A DNA stretch of 64,000 bases from Cymbomonas tetramitiformis (Eukaryota; Chlorophyta; Pyramimonadophyceae; Pyramimonadales; Pyramimonadaceae). Below the pieces are notes generated by a model, which saw only the letters and a list, made by a program, of their open reading frames with translations, was not told the origin of the DNA and ran no database searches. Where the stretch lies: positions 1-64,000 of the forward strand of contig LGRX02033407.1 of NCBI GenBank assembly GCA_001247695.2, written 5' to 3'. A program made the translations under genes and the position numbers. This document shows, piece by piece, positions 44,980 to 56,160 of this stretch; position 1 is the stretch's first letter, and each line of letters starts with the position of its first letter.

Positions 44980-47900
44980 GTCATCGTAATTGTCCGTAGG
45001 CCTCGTTGAAGGCATGGCCAAAACCTGCCACACCAGTCCCCACCCGGTTTGCATCTTCAAGCACAACTCCCACAGCCCTCCTAGGAGCTCCTCCCTGCAG
45101 GTCTCCTGTGCTCTATTTTCACAGCCCTCCCAGGAGCTCCTACCTGCAGGTCTCCTGTGCTCTATTTTCGAAACGTCGAAAAAGAACTTCCAAGGCAGGG
45201 GTCGCGGGGAACGAAGCCGGTCACGATGGGTATTCACATCAAGGCGCTGTGCCACCAACACCAACCGAGCGATGATTGGGGTGACTCACCGTATCTGCAC
45301 AGTCGAGCGCCTCTTGATACTTGTGCTGATACATGCAGCAGATGGCCACGCAAATCTGCTCACCGAAACAGGCATTCCCATCCACGAGCCCCTCACCACC
45401 GAGACAGGTCGCATTAAGCTCACGTCACCCACACAAGCCCTGGTACACAGCCGTGGCGGGAGATCCAATGGCACCTTCGCGCTGCCGGTGCCGCTACCAT
45501 GGCTCAGGCATGCATGCCCCTTTCGCAGGCACTCCTGAGCCGCAGCCAGTGGTCTCCAGCCGGGGATCAGGCCGTGCGCCCCTCGCTCTGGCTGTCTGCT
45601 GCGAGTGGAGAAGCACAAAGCTGGCGCAGCCTCGGTAAGGTGACCAAACTCATGACTGCCTTCGTGCGGAGGATGCGTCAAGCCACAGTCATGCCGAAGC
45701 CAGGACCCATGAAACGCTGCATAGCCTCACCTGCATCTTGGCCTCCACCGCGGGCTCGGAGATCCTGAGGGCCGCCCTCCACAGGACCTCCGCCTCGCTA
45801 TACTTTCCCCGCGCCTGCTCGCTGGTGGCGCAGCCAACTACAGCTCTTTTTTCCCCGATCTTGTACTTACACGATCTGGCCACCTGCGCGCCCCGTCGCG
45901 GTGCGTCTCTCTAAGCCACGAAGCACAGGGCGCAGCCCGCTGATTCCACAGCATCGCCGTGGCGTGTCCTGCGCAGGACGCGGACATTGCCTGGGCTCGC
46001 TCTTGGCGGCGGCCAGCAACTTGGAGGATCTCTGTGCAGTCCCCTGTAGTTGCAGGCATCAAGTGGGTCGCGTACAAAGTCGAGACTGGTCCGCGCGGGA
46101 GATCTCATTCCGAGCCTCTCTTTTGCGGCCGTGCGAAGTTTGAGGTTACTGTGGTATGTGTGAATCAAATGGTGTGGTTCCCGCATAATATTTCAATGGT
46201 GATGAGAATCTTCGACACCTCGAGGGCCACCCGTTTCCCACTTGCCTTTCTCTGCGGAGCCTCGGATGCGTTGACGGCGATCTGTCTACGGCTTTCTACG
46301 GAGCCTCGGATGCGTTGACGGCGATCTGTCGACGGCTTTCTGCAGGCCTCGGATGCGTTGACGGCGATCTGTCTACGGCTTTCTGCGGAGCCTCGGATGC
46401 GTTGACAGCGATCTGTCTACGGCTTTCTGCGGAGCCTCCGGATGCGTTGGCGCGATCTGTCTACGGCTCTGCGGAGCCTCGGATGCGTTGACAGCGATCT
46501 GTCTACGGCTTTCTGCGGAGCCTCGGATGCGTTGACGGCGATCTGTCTACGGCTTTCTGCGGAGCCTCGGATGCGTTTACATGTGCGAGCCAGCTTACGG
46601 CCCGAAATCCAGCCACGGCAGAGAAAAGTGTGACAACAATGCGAGGATCTTGTCAAAATCTAGGCTCACCTCCATCGCTTTACGCATTTGTATACTGGCT
46701 TGGTTGAAGTCAGCCAGCTCATACCAGGCGGTACCCATCCACACGAGGGTGTCGGTGGTGAAGTGCGCCTTGTTCATGATATCCAGGCTCGGCAGCTGCT
46801 TGAAGAAGTTGCTCCCAATTGTCAATGCCACCTGCAGCTCGAAGCTCACCTCTCCGACCCCCATTTACCTCCAGGCATCGTGAATTAACTTTTCATGTGC
46901 TGTTGCCTGTCTCAGCTAGCTCCCATTGCAGCGCTATTGGACACTATTGATGACCTTTGGAGGGGGGGGCGGCGTGGACGAAAAGTGAAGGAGCTCGTAA
47001 GAGGGGCGGTGCATCAGGGGGAAGCAGGACGCGGAGTGAAGGAACTCGAGGAAGGGGCAGTGAGGGCAGTCACTCACATTGAAGTCTTCCAGCTCGATAG
47101 CTTTACGTAGATCGTCTTGAGACTGCAATGCAAACCTGGAGCCCGGAGGAACGCTCTTTTAAGCCTCCAACCCGAAAGGCCTCCTTCCGAGCCCCCTAAA
47201 GCGCCCTTCTGAGCGCCGGAAAGACTCCCTTCAGACTCCCTTACGAGCCGCACTGCTCGGGATGCAGAGCATGGTTGCGAGCCGCTTCCGCCGGAGGGCG
47301 CTCTGGATATGCGCACCGCGTGCGTGAGCGTTGCCACGTGGAGGCTGGTGATTTGGCAACTGATGCGCGCTTGCGGCTTCACAGCACCGGAGGCAAGGGG
47401 GGAGACACGGCCAGGGAGGAAGGTCCAATGGCCGCCCACCGCATGTGATCCATGTACTGCTTCTTCTCCGTAAGATTCTCACTGACAGCCCGCCAGTGCC
47501 CTCCCAAGAGACCATATGCCACGTCATCCCTCCCGCTCACATGCAGCACCAGCCTTTTCTCTCTCTGTGCACTGTAGCACTTCGTCCTGCAGCGCCGCGC
47601 TGCGCCTATCAAGGCCGCCTCACGTCCGCGGCGCACATACTGCAAATTCCCGCCGTGTCCCATCTCCATCGGAGGATTCCGTGTGCATGTGACGTCGCGC
47701 GGTCCATGCACGTGCCACATCACCACCTACGGGCATGCAACAACGATGGGCATGCCACGCACGCCACCGTCCACGGGTCAGATGCTGATTGGTGCCTCAT
47801 GATTGGGGCTGCGTGCCCTGCATACTGCCTGAAAGTGGACAGACCGCGTGGTGCCAAAGCACGCGCCTTCGCGCAGGAAGACACGAATCTGTCCTTGAAT

Positions 47901-50900
47901 CTGGCCGGGCCAGGGAGGGTGCATGGGGGGAGGGGATGCACTGAGGGGACGGTGAGGCTCGTCCTGGGCAGAGGCGGGGCAGAGCAGCAGTACCTTGAGG
48001 GAAGATCCCCCCCGAAGTCCGAGAGGAGAGCCTTCTTGCCCGCATCTGGCACATGCGACCTCCTGTACTCCCCAAAGGTGCGATGGTTATCAAGGGGACG
48101 CACTGCTCAAGGCATCCTCTCACTCGTCAGTCCCAACAAGGAGACAGGTGGACCTGCCGGACCTTGTCTGAGGCAACGCGCTTCACCATGGCGAACATGG
48201 AGGTCTTCGACGGTGCGCCGATGATTTGAGAGACAGTTTTCCCGGAGGAGCAAAAGGTACGTACGCTGTGACCCGGTGCAAGTGAGAGTGTATTGCTCCA
48301 GGCAACAGTGCCAAGTCCCTAAAGGACGGGGCTTGCACTGTGGCGAATGCAACGCCACGAGGGTGATCACTGCACACTTGGCGGGATCGCCCGCAGGAGA
48401 TCCTCGAGGCCTCCTCGAGACGTGAGAAGAGGACTAGGGGTCCGACTTGGACCATGAATGGAAATGAAAAAGAAAAAGCCATTCCGCCCGGTAGAGGGTC
48501 CGGGCAAACATGACAAATCAGCGCACCCGCCCTCACACGAGAACACGCGCACTTGGGCGCCCCTGCAGGCACATGCACACGAGTGGCCAGGTGGATACGG
48601 AGCGGGACCGTATTGTGGAGCGCCGTGGCGAGATGGCCGCCATGGACTTCCTGCCGCTGGGGCCTCTGCTTGATATCGTACTTCGTCGGGGCGTCATATT
48701 CATGGTGGACGCACGTGGTGTTCTCGGTGTCATAGGGGTTTTCTGATTCTCGTTCGTGGTACTGGCTGCGCACACACCCGGGCCCCACGTCCGCGCCGCA
48801 ACTCTGCGATGTCCGCCGCAGCGGCGCGCAGCGTGCCTGGCTGCACGCGAGGTGCAATGCAACACATGCGGAATAAATAAATAAATAAGACAACCCTTTT
48901 CGGGTTGTGTGGCTTTTTGGGGGGGAGCCTAGCCCCCTACATGCGGGAAATCATGTAGCACAGGCAAATCAATGTGACACTGCTCAGAGATGGCACAGTA
49001 ATCAGTATGCAGACATTTTACCAGAATCTCCTCGACAAGCTGCTCCGCCCGCTGTGCAAGCTATACGGGGCGCACCTGCACCAGAACCCTGAGACCGCGG
49101 CGTCTGGGCGCGCGCCCGAGCCTGCCAACCCCAACCAGCCCCCCGCCCCCCACCCTCGCTTGTCCATGCCATGTCGCTCAAACACCGCTGAGAGCTGATA
49201 TCCACAAGCACAGCGCTAGGCCGGCGCGGGGAGCGGCCCCGATGGGAGCTGACCAAGCACAGTCTTAGAATCAGACTTCACTCGGGCCTTGCGGTCCTCC
49301 TCTAAGGGGTCCTGTTTCCGCCAGTACTCCTTGCGGTTGTCCAGGTACTTCAGCGCACTGGTCACGTCATCGCCAACCACCTCGGCCATCACTGCGCGCA
49401 CCTCCCCCCAACAGCCTCCCCAGGGGCACCCAGGGAGCCCCCTTCCCATCGCCTCCTCAGCGGTGATCAGATACCCCTAGCTCGAGCACCTCTCGATGGG
49501 TGACCGCGCCCCCACACCCGGCCGGCTCGTTTGGAGTGATCAGGGGAGCTGACCATCGTTGATGCCTGCTTAGATCATGATCCTGCCTAATGGGTGGAAG
49601 GAGGAAGGCGAGGCATTAACAACGCGACTGCAGTGCCGGGCAGATGACAGTGCCCGTCAGCTAGGGCATTACAACCACGTAAGTTCACACGAGACTCGGT
49701 GCACGCGCCTCGGTCGCCCTTCAGCTGCTGTAAAAACACCTCGTCGTCGTACAGCGCTCCCAGCAGTGACTGATTGTATTTCTTCTCGGATCTGCCCCCG
49801 GACCCCGGACCGCGCTGCAGGGTTCAGCGAGGGAGGCTGGAAGGAAGGGCGACTCGGTAAACTGAAATAGAGCAAGGAGGAGGCGGACTGGGCAGTGCAG
49901 GGCAGTGCGCCAGTGCACAGTCCGGAAGCCCGGCGCAGCGCACAGGGAGTAGGAGGGTTTGGGACGGAGACCTCTTGCCCATCGCGCCGCCAGAGCTTGA
50001 CATGGGCCGTGGTGAGGCTCCCCTGGACGTGGGCGGTGTCAGGCCTATCTGAGATGCAGGGACTCTCCGCCCCCCTGCAGCATCCCCCCTCAGGCATCAG
50101 CAGCTGGCGCCGTGAGACCAGCCACGGCCAAGTAGTGTGCCCCACGTGACGATGTACCTGCAGGTAGCGTGAGTGCGCCTTGGGGATCGAGCGCGGATCA
50201 TGCAACGTCGGAGGTAGGGGCGGGAGGGCTCTCGCCTGCTCGCTTGGAGGGTGCGCTCCTGTGCTGGCCCGCGTGGGGCGTAGAGCTCGGCGCCGACGCC
50301 GACTCGGGCCGCTCTCCTGCTGCCTCTGCCGGCACACCTGCTATCTCAATGCACATGGCGCTCCCGCCCGCAATGCGAGCGCCAGGTGTCGGACTCGAGA
50401 CAGAAACGGCGGCGTCCCCTCGCACTGCGAGCGCCAGGTGTCGGACTTGAGACAGAAACGGCGGCGGCCCCTCGCACTGCGAGCGCCAGGTGTCGGACTC
50501 GAGACAGAAACGCGTCCCCTCGCACTGCAAGCGCCAGGTGTCGGACTCGAAGCAGAAACGGCGGCGTCCCCTCGCACTGCGAGCGCCAGGTGTCGGACTC
50601 GAGACAGAAACGGCGGCGTCCCCTCGCACTGCGGCGCCAGGTGTCGAACCGGGACAGAAACGGCGGTGTCCCCCTCGCACTGCGGCGCCAGGTGTCAGAC
50701 TCGAGACAGAAGCCGGCGCGTGCCCCTCGCTGCGGCGCCAGGTGTCGGACTCGAGAACAAAAACAGCGGCGTCCCCTCGCACTGCAAGCGCCAGGTGTCG
50801 GACTCGAAACAGAAACGGCGTCCCCTCGCACTGCAAGCGCCAGGTGTCGGACTCGAGACAGAAACGGCGGCGTCCCCCTCGCACTGCGGCGCCAGGTGTC

Positions 50901-53900
50901 GGACTCGAGACAGAAACGGCGGCGTCCTCGCACTACGAGCGCCAGGTGTCGGACTCGAGACATAAACGCGCGTCCCCTCACTGCAAGCGCCAGGTGTCGG
51001 ACTCGAGACAGAAACGGCGAGGCGTCCCCTCGCACTGCGGCGCCAGGTGCCGGACTCGAGACAGAAGCAGCCGGCGTCCTCGCACTGCCGGCATGGGTGT
51101 CGGACTCGAGACAGAAACGGCGGCGTCCCCTGCACTGCAAGCGCCAGGTGTCGGACTCGAGACAGAAACGGCGGCGTCCCCTACGCACTGCAAGCGCCAG
51201 GTGTCGGACTCGGGGCAGAAACGGCGGCGTCCCCTCGCACTACAAGCGCCAGGTGTCGGACTCGAGACAGAAGCAGGCGGCGTCCTCGCACTGCAAGCGC
51301 CAGGTGTCGGACTCGAGACAGAAACGGCGGCGTCCCCTCGAACTGCGAGCGCCAGATATCAGCATCAACGTCGATGTGCATATATTTTCATCCTTGATCT
51401 GATCCGTTGGATCACGAAGCAGCCCCTTCTGTGGAAGCTGAGGGCTGCACTCCCGCGCCCGAGGGGACGGTAGATTGTAGAACGCACCACCCGCTGATAC
51501 CAAGGCAACGGCCAGCTGTCGCAGCTGTCATCAGTTGGAAACTTCGCTCCTTCAACGCACACCGCGCCGAGAAGCCCGGGAGGAGAGGCGCGGCAAAGGA
51601 GAGAAACCAGGCGGGCTGGACAGAGGGAGGGGGGGCGCACCTTCACGCGGTGTGATAGGCCGCGATTCCATCCCTGAGGCAGGGGTGGCGGAGCGAGACC
51701 CAGCAGCCGAAGAGCGCCCCGACTGAAGCCTGGAGGAGCTGCGCGGCGTCTGAGGCCTCGAGTTGCCCGGGCTGGTGCCACGGGGCGTGTGGACACGCGA
51801 AGGCGGTTGGGCCTCCCAGCCGGCCGGGGTATCGTTCCCGGAGGTCCCGTGGTGGCGAAGCACACGTGGAGCCACCAGATCATCCCCCCATGTGTGCGAT
51901 ACTGGCTCCATGTAGTCGGGGGTCTCTAGCATCGGATCATACATTCCGAAGCACTGCGCACCGTCCGCCCCCAAGGCACAACAGTAAACCCTACCCACCC
52001 TCCTGCCCTGAGCCAATATGGTCAACATCGCAGAATGATCAAAACCCTAAAACCTGCTGTGCCCCATCTTCGCCACTGTATGGCCGGCCACTTTCCATGT
52101 GGCGTCATCTCAGCCTCTCCCACGTTGCCCCAGAGCCCCCCTTCGGACCCCCCAAGCATTCAACCCGAGCTGCCGAGCCGTGCCAGCGCATGATAAGAGT
52201 GGTAAGCGACCACAGCAAAGCATCGGTGCACCTTATTGATGGCATCGGTGGCCTTCTGAATGCCGTACTGGAATTCGTGAAGGTCGGGGCGAAGTAGCGC
52301 CGCTCGATGGAAGTTGACGATGGCGAATTCGAAGTCTCCCTTTGCGTGGAGCGCCTCCGCTTTAAGCTGAAGAGCCTGAAGACCAAGCAAGGCACTTGTA
52401 TACAACGTGGCGCAGAAGCTGAGGGAAACGTGGCACAAGGGCTATCGAGATCGAGGGGCGTGTTGACAAGGGGCCGCCGCAGGCTTGCGGGGAGCCTACA
52501 ACCAGGGTGCAGGGTTTAGGTCCTCCGGGGCCATCGTGGGACGTGGAGGCGGTGGAACCCAGTCGTCAAATATAGCAACGAGAAAGAGAATGGCATAGGA
52601 CTTGCACTCTCAGGCTCAGTCGAAGTGCCCCGAGAGAATGGCATAGGACTTGCACTCTCAGGCTCAGTCGAAGTGCCCCGAGAGAATGGCATAGGACTTG
52701 CACTCTCAGGCTCAGTCGAAGTGCCCCGAGAGAATGGCATAGGACTTGCACTCTCAGGCTCAGTCGAAGTGCCCCGAGATAATGGCATAGGACTTGCACT
52801 CTCAGGCTCAGTCGAAGTGCCCTGGAAGCAGCTCTACACCCCCAGGCATTGTTAGGGCAGTAAGCTGCGCACCTTATATTTCACCTTGTCCTGGTCGGTT
52901 TTGAGCGCCAGGTCAGCATCGACTACAGCAGCCTCGAACTGCGCATCCCCGCCACGCATTCGCTCTAACCGGAGACAGTGATTGATGTGGAATGATATCG
53001 GATCGTCAGTTAGGTTCTACAACACAACCAAGGCAACTATACTGATAAGGCCATCCTATGACGTGACCGCAAATGACGTCACGCCCCTGGTGGGCGGGCG
53101 GGATGCTTTTAGCGACAGGTACTACTCGAGGGAGCACATTCGGAGCAAGTCGACAATGGAATCTCGTGAAGGACAACCATGAAGTACGTTGGTTGATGCG
53201 TCTACTGTGGTGCGCGCGAAGCTCGTGGGGGCTGGCAGAGAGCAGAGGGATCGATGCGGTGCGGGTGCGATACTTGTCCCATCGCGAACTGGGATTGACC
53301 CCTTTGCAAAATTGTCGTCTTGGCGTCCGGACATAGGTTAATCGCCTGGCAAAAACCAGAAAACGCATAACACCGTTCCTTTTGCGACGTGTGAGACTGA
53401 GGCCTCTTTCTTCCAAAGCCAGACATGTCGGCGCATGCTTGAAGGGAGTGAATGTATTCTAGCACACCCCACCAGGCCGGCTCGCACTCCATTCAGCGGG
53501 AAACGCTGGGCAACATCACGAAGGTGTGATCACATGCCCTCAGCGGCCACGGCCGACAATCACCACAGAGGCTGTCTTGCATCACTTCAGCGGCCACGGC
53601 CGACAATCACCACAGAGGCTGTCTTGCATCACTTCAGCGGGCATGGCCGACAATCACCACAGAGGCTGGCGTGTCTCCCTTTGGTAGGAGTGCCAAGCAC
53701 ACCAGAGATGCCACCTGTAGCTGGCTCGAGGAAATTGAGGTCGAGTTATTCATTTCGGTCAAATCCCGCCTACCTTGGTATACGCTTGCACGGCCTTGGC
53801 GTGTTCTCGTCGCCGCGCGTGGGTCAGTCCTTCACACTGAGGCACGACGGACGAGAAACGCGCGTCACGAAGACAGAAAACGCGAAAACGATGTAGCGGC

Positions 53901-54291
53901 GTCAAAGTTCTGCACAATCTGTCAAGGTGTTCTGCCGTTCATAGCTCTCAAAGGTGGTAAGATTATGCTTGTTATGTTGCTTGGAAAGTTGTCCCCGAAT
54001 CGCACAGCCAGCTGGCATGTACGTACATCTGGAACACGGTGCTTCAATTCTGAAGCCGCAAAGATATGTGACTGAAACTCGCTTTTTTTTATATATTCAA
54101 CACTCTTGAGGCGAAGGCGCTGCAGCAACCCGCGCTGGCCTTACCTCGTACGAGAAGAAGAATGAGTCCTTCATTTTGGGGTTAAGCGGACCGCGTCCGG
54201 CTTCACTCTGGCTCGAAGCACTCGCGGACTTTTCCGACTCCATCGTATGAGATGAAGGTGGAGCTGTGACGTCGTCACTCGGGAATGCCAC
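44980..54291 (-). CDS. ODAD4: Outer dynein arm docking complex subunit 4 (TTC25-like TPR protein), multi-exon
   Basis: Minus-strand exons read: 54291-54145 (ATG), 53836-53774, 53345-53274, 52962-52873, 52375-52232, 51953-51641, about 49796-49706, 49391-49261, 47122-47078, 46831-46670, 45837-45731, 45355-45290, 45024-44980. The product docks outer dynein arms on ciliary doublets. N-terminal TPRs: REHAKAVQAYTK|AINLCPDAKT, GGDAQFEAAVVDADLALKTD, then LKAEALHAKGDFEFAIVNFH and ALLRPDLHEFQYGIQKATDA, which match TTC25 closely. A Ser/Pro/Arg-rich linker (51.9-51.6 kb) follows, then family landmarks LLGALYDDEVFLQQL and ALKYLDNRKEYWRKQDPL, then C-terminal TPRs (GTAWYELADFNQASIQMRKA; GKYSEAEVLWRAALRI; MYQHKYQEALDCA). 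Most introns are phase 0. One or more exons between 49.26 and 47.12 kb and the 3' end are unresolved. Confidence 0.88.
45068..45172. repeat. 52-bp tandem duplication in ODAD4 intron
   Basis: ACAGCCCTCCTAGGAGCTCC through CTGTGCTCTATTTTC occurs twice in tandem, in the intron between exons 45355-45290 and 45024-44980. Confidence 0.9.
46240..46585. repeat. 45-bp minisatellite, about 7-8 copies, in ODAD4 intron
   Basis: Unit GCGGAGCCTCGGATGCGTTG then ACGGCGATCTGTCTACGGCT. It lies between exons 46831-46670 and 45837-45731. Confidence 0.95.
47123..49260. other. ODAD4 intronic sequence with unresolved exon(s)
   Basis: By family comparison a TPR exon or two should lie here, but I could not place one with certainty. 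Candidates on the minus strand are near 47400-47560 and 48180-48260. A plus-strand frame near 48572-48744 (ERDRIVERRGEMAAMDFLPL) also looks protein-like but is unassigned. Confidence 0.35.
50379..51360. repeat. 52-bp minisatellite, about 19 copies, in ODAD4 intron
   Basis: Unit GCGCCAGGTGTCGGACTCGA then GACAGAAACGGCGGCGTCCC then CTCGCACTGCGA, with 1-4 bp indels that shift frames between copies. It sits between exons at 51.64 and 49.80 kb. Long open frames on both strands (up to 338 codons) are products of the repeat and are not genes. Confidence 0.97.
52588..52827. repeat. 48-bp minisatellite, 5 copies, in ODAD4 intron
   Basis: Nearly identical copies of GAATGGCATAGGACTTGCAC then TCTCAGGCTCAGTCGAAGTG then CCCCGAGA. 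Lies between exons 52962-52873 and 52375-52232. The period of 16 codons keeps all frames open. Confidence 0.97.
53525..53670. repeat. 47-bp minisatellite, 3 copies, in ODAD4 intron
   Basis: Unit TCAGCGGCCACGGCCGACAA then TCACCACAGAGGCTGTCTTG. Lies between exons 53836-53774 and 53345-53274. Confidence 0.95.
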
Positions 54292-55470
54292 CTAGCTCAC
54301 TTGTTTCTCTACTCGAATGAGACCACAAGAGAATTTGAAGGATTTGAGCTCACTTCCCATCTGGCGAAATATCAGAAGGAAATTCAAATCGATGTTCGCT
54401 GAGCGCTATAGCTGCAGAAGTTAATAGCATCTATCGTTCTCTAGTTTTCGTCTTCGTCTAGAAGCTTGAGACCCTCGCTTAGGAGTTGATGAGGGAAATG
54501 AAGCTTTCTGGAGGATGGTGCTCGTCAATTCTTAATTCCACGAAACAGTACTTCTCAAGTGTTCTTTCACGACCGTGTCCACAGACGGATGTCCTTCCTC
54601 GTCAATTATTACTTCATTTAATGTCCAACTACTATCAGTTGCATGCGATCCGGATGGGGATCACCTAAATTCCCTTCCCTTGCTTCTGTTGATCTTTGCC
54701 AGATCCCGTCCGCGCTCGCCTCGCCTGACGAGAGAGCAGACGAGAGGTCTCTTGTGTCTCGTCTCACGTCCGATGACAAAACCGAAAAGAGTGAACTCCA
54801 CTGAATTGTGTCACTCGACTGTCTACCTGACCATCCCCCCTCCCCCGACCTGAAAACCAGGTCTAGGGGGAGGATCAACCCCCCCGACCTGAAAACCGCC
54901 AGGTCTATGGTCTAGGGTTCCGAACCCCCAAGACCCAAAAAGCAGGTATTGGGGGAAGATGGAGGCCTCGCCCACCCCCAAGACCCGTATGGTCCGGTCG
55001 CATGGTGACGAGAAGTGCACCCAAAACTCATACAAAATGCTTTAAAATTCTGCGTCCGCGGCGCAATGTTAGAACCCGCTAACGCCAACCCCCGCCCCCG
55101 CGCGCGCGACGAAGGTGGTACCACGGGGCACTCCCGCCCCCCCACGCGCGACAAAGGGGGTACCACGGGGCGCTCCCGTCAGGGAAAGTGAGATATATAT
55201 ATATCGTATATATATATCGTATATATATATATCGTTGTCGGACGAGAACACAGAAACGCAGGGGCGACCGTTTCACAGTAGGCTAAAGATGAGATAATAA
55301 AATAATTGCAGTGTTTTGTGCATTGAGATGCAGACTGTGACAGGGTGTCTTGGTGACAGTTCGGGCCGCGAGGGGTGCGATGACGGAGAGCCCACTGTCC
55401 CCCCTTACAGTGGGGGGGTTAAGTTGGGTTTCCCATGACACCACCTCGCCCTGTGGGGATGAGGTGTCAC
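54292..55470. other. ODAD4 upstream flank with simple repeats
   Basis: No gene seen. At 54840-54960 the phrase CCCGACCTGAAAACC and GGTCTAGGG recur in a hairpin-prone, C-rich tract. At about 55083-55180 a 45-bp unit (GCGCGCGACGAAGGTGGTACC then ACGGGGCACTCCCG) occurs twice. At 55193-55235 an (AT)n run contains repeated ATATATCGT. Confidence 0.5.
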
Positions 55471-55589
55471 CAAACACGGCACGCAGGAGCAGTTAAGAAT
55501 CAAGGGGCTATACCAGCCTGAACACAGCCTGGCTAATACGGCATCGTCCACCAACACCAAACTAATTGTCCTACAGCTACATTACACTT
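55471..55589. repeat. Flanking direct repeat, left copy
   Basis: Begins CAAACACGGCACGCAGGAGC and ends CAGCTACATTACACTT. It recurs at 59337-59445 outside the other LTR. The copies differ mainly by an 11-bp internal duplication here (AACACAGCCTG). Confidence 0.9.
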
Positions 55590-55833
55590 TACCGGAATAT
55601 CCTAGTTCACTAGATATCAGAGGGTCCCGAACTGTGTGGATAAACTCTCATAAGATAAATAAACCCTAAGCTAGATATACCCGGAACAGTCTCGCAACGG
55701 TCTCGGAAACTAGCCTACCTGTGACACAGCGTGTGTCACAGCACGAACCTATAGATCAGTCAGCAGTCCAGTGTTGGTCCTAGGGGTCTGCATAGGGGCC
55801 TGCCTGTCAGGGCTGCCTATACAGATTCCAGCA
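55590..55833 (-). repeat. 3' LTR of copy 2
   Basis: Contains the palindrome GTGACACAGCGTGTGTCAC. On the minus strand it is preceded by the stem-loop CACCACCC...GGGGTGGTG, which abuts it. Confidence 0.9.
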
Positions 55834-56160
55834 CACCACCCCAGCACTGTGGGTGGTGACTGGCTAGGAGAGTCAGAATGTAAATCTCTAGGGCAGAAGC
55901 CAGGGTGACAAGTCCTAACTGCTAATCCAACTGTGCTATTCTGATACACAAATTGAAATCCCTCTAACCAGCACAAGAGAAACCATACAGGCAATGCAAG
56001 TCCTGCTAAACTACTGAAAAGCTCTGTGCCAGTAAGTCAGGTTGAAGAATTCAAAGGTGTCAAAGCAAAAGCATAAACCAAATTGAAGACCGTGTTGAGG
56101 TCAAAGTAGATCTCAGCACACCACCAGACAGGTGGTGTACTGCCGAAACCAGTAACATAA

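Noticed and set aside
50180..51473. Long ORFs of 261-338 codons on both strands
   Set aside because: They are translations of the 52-bp minisatellite in several frames, with the same peptide repeating and no start context or splice support.
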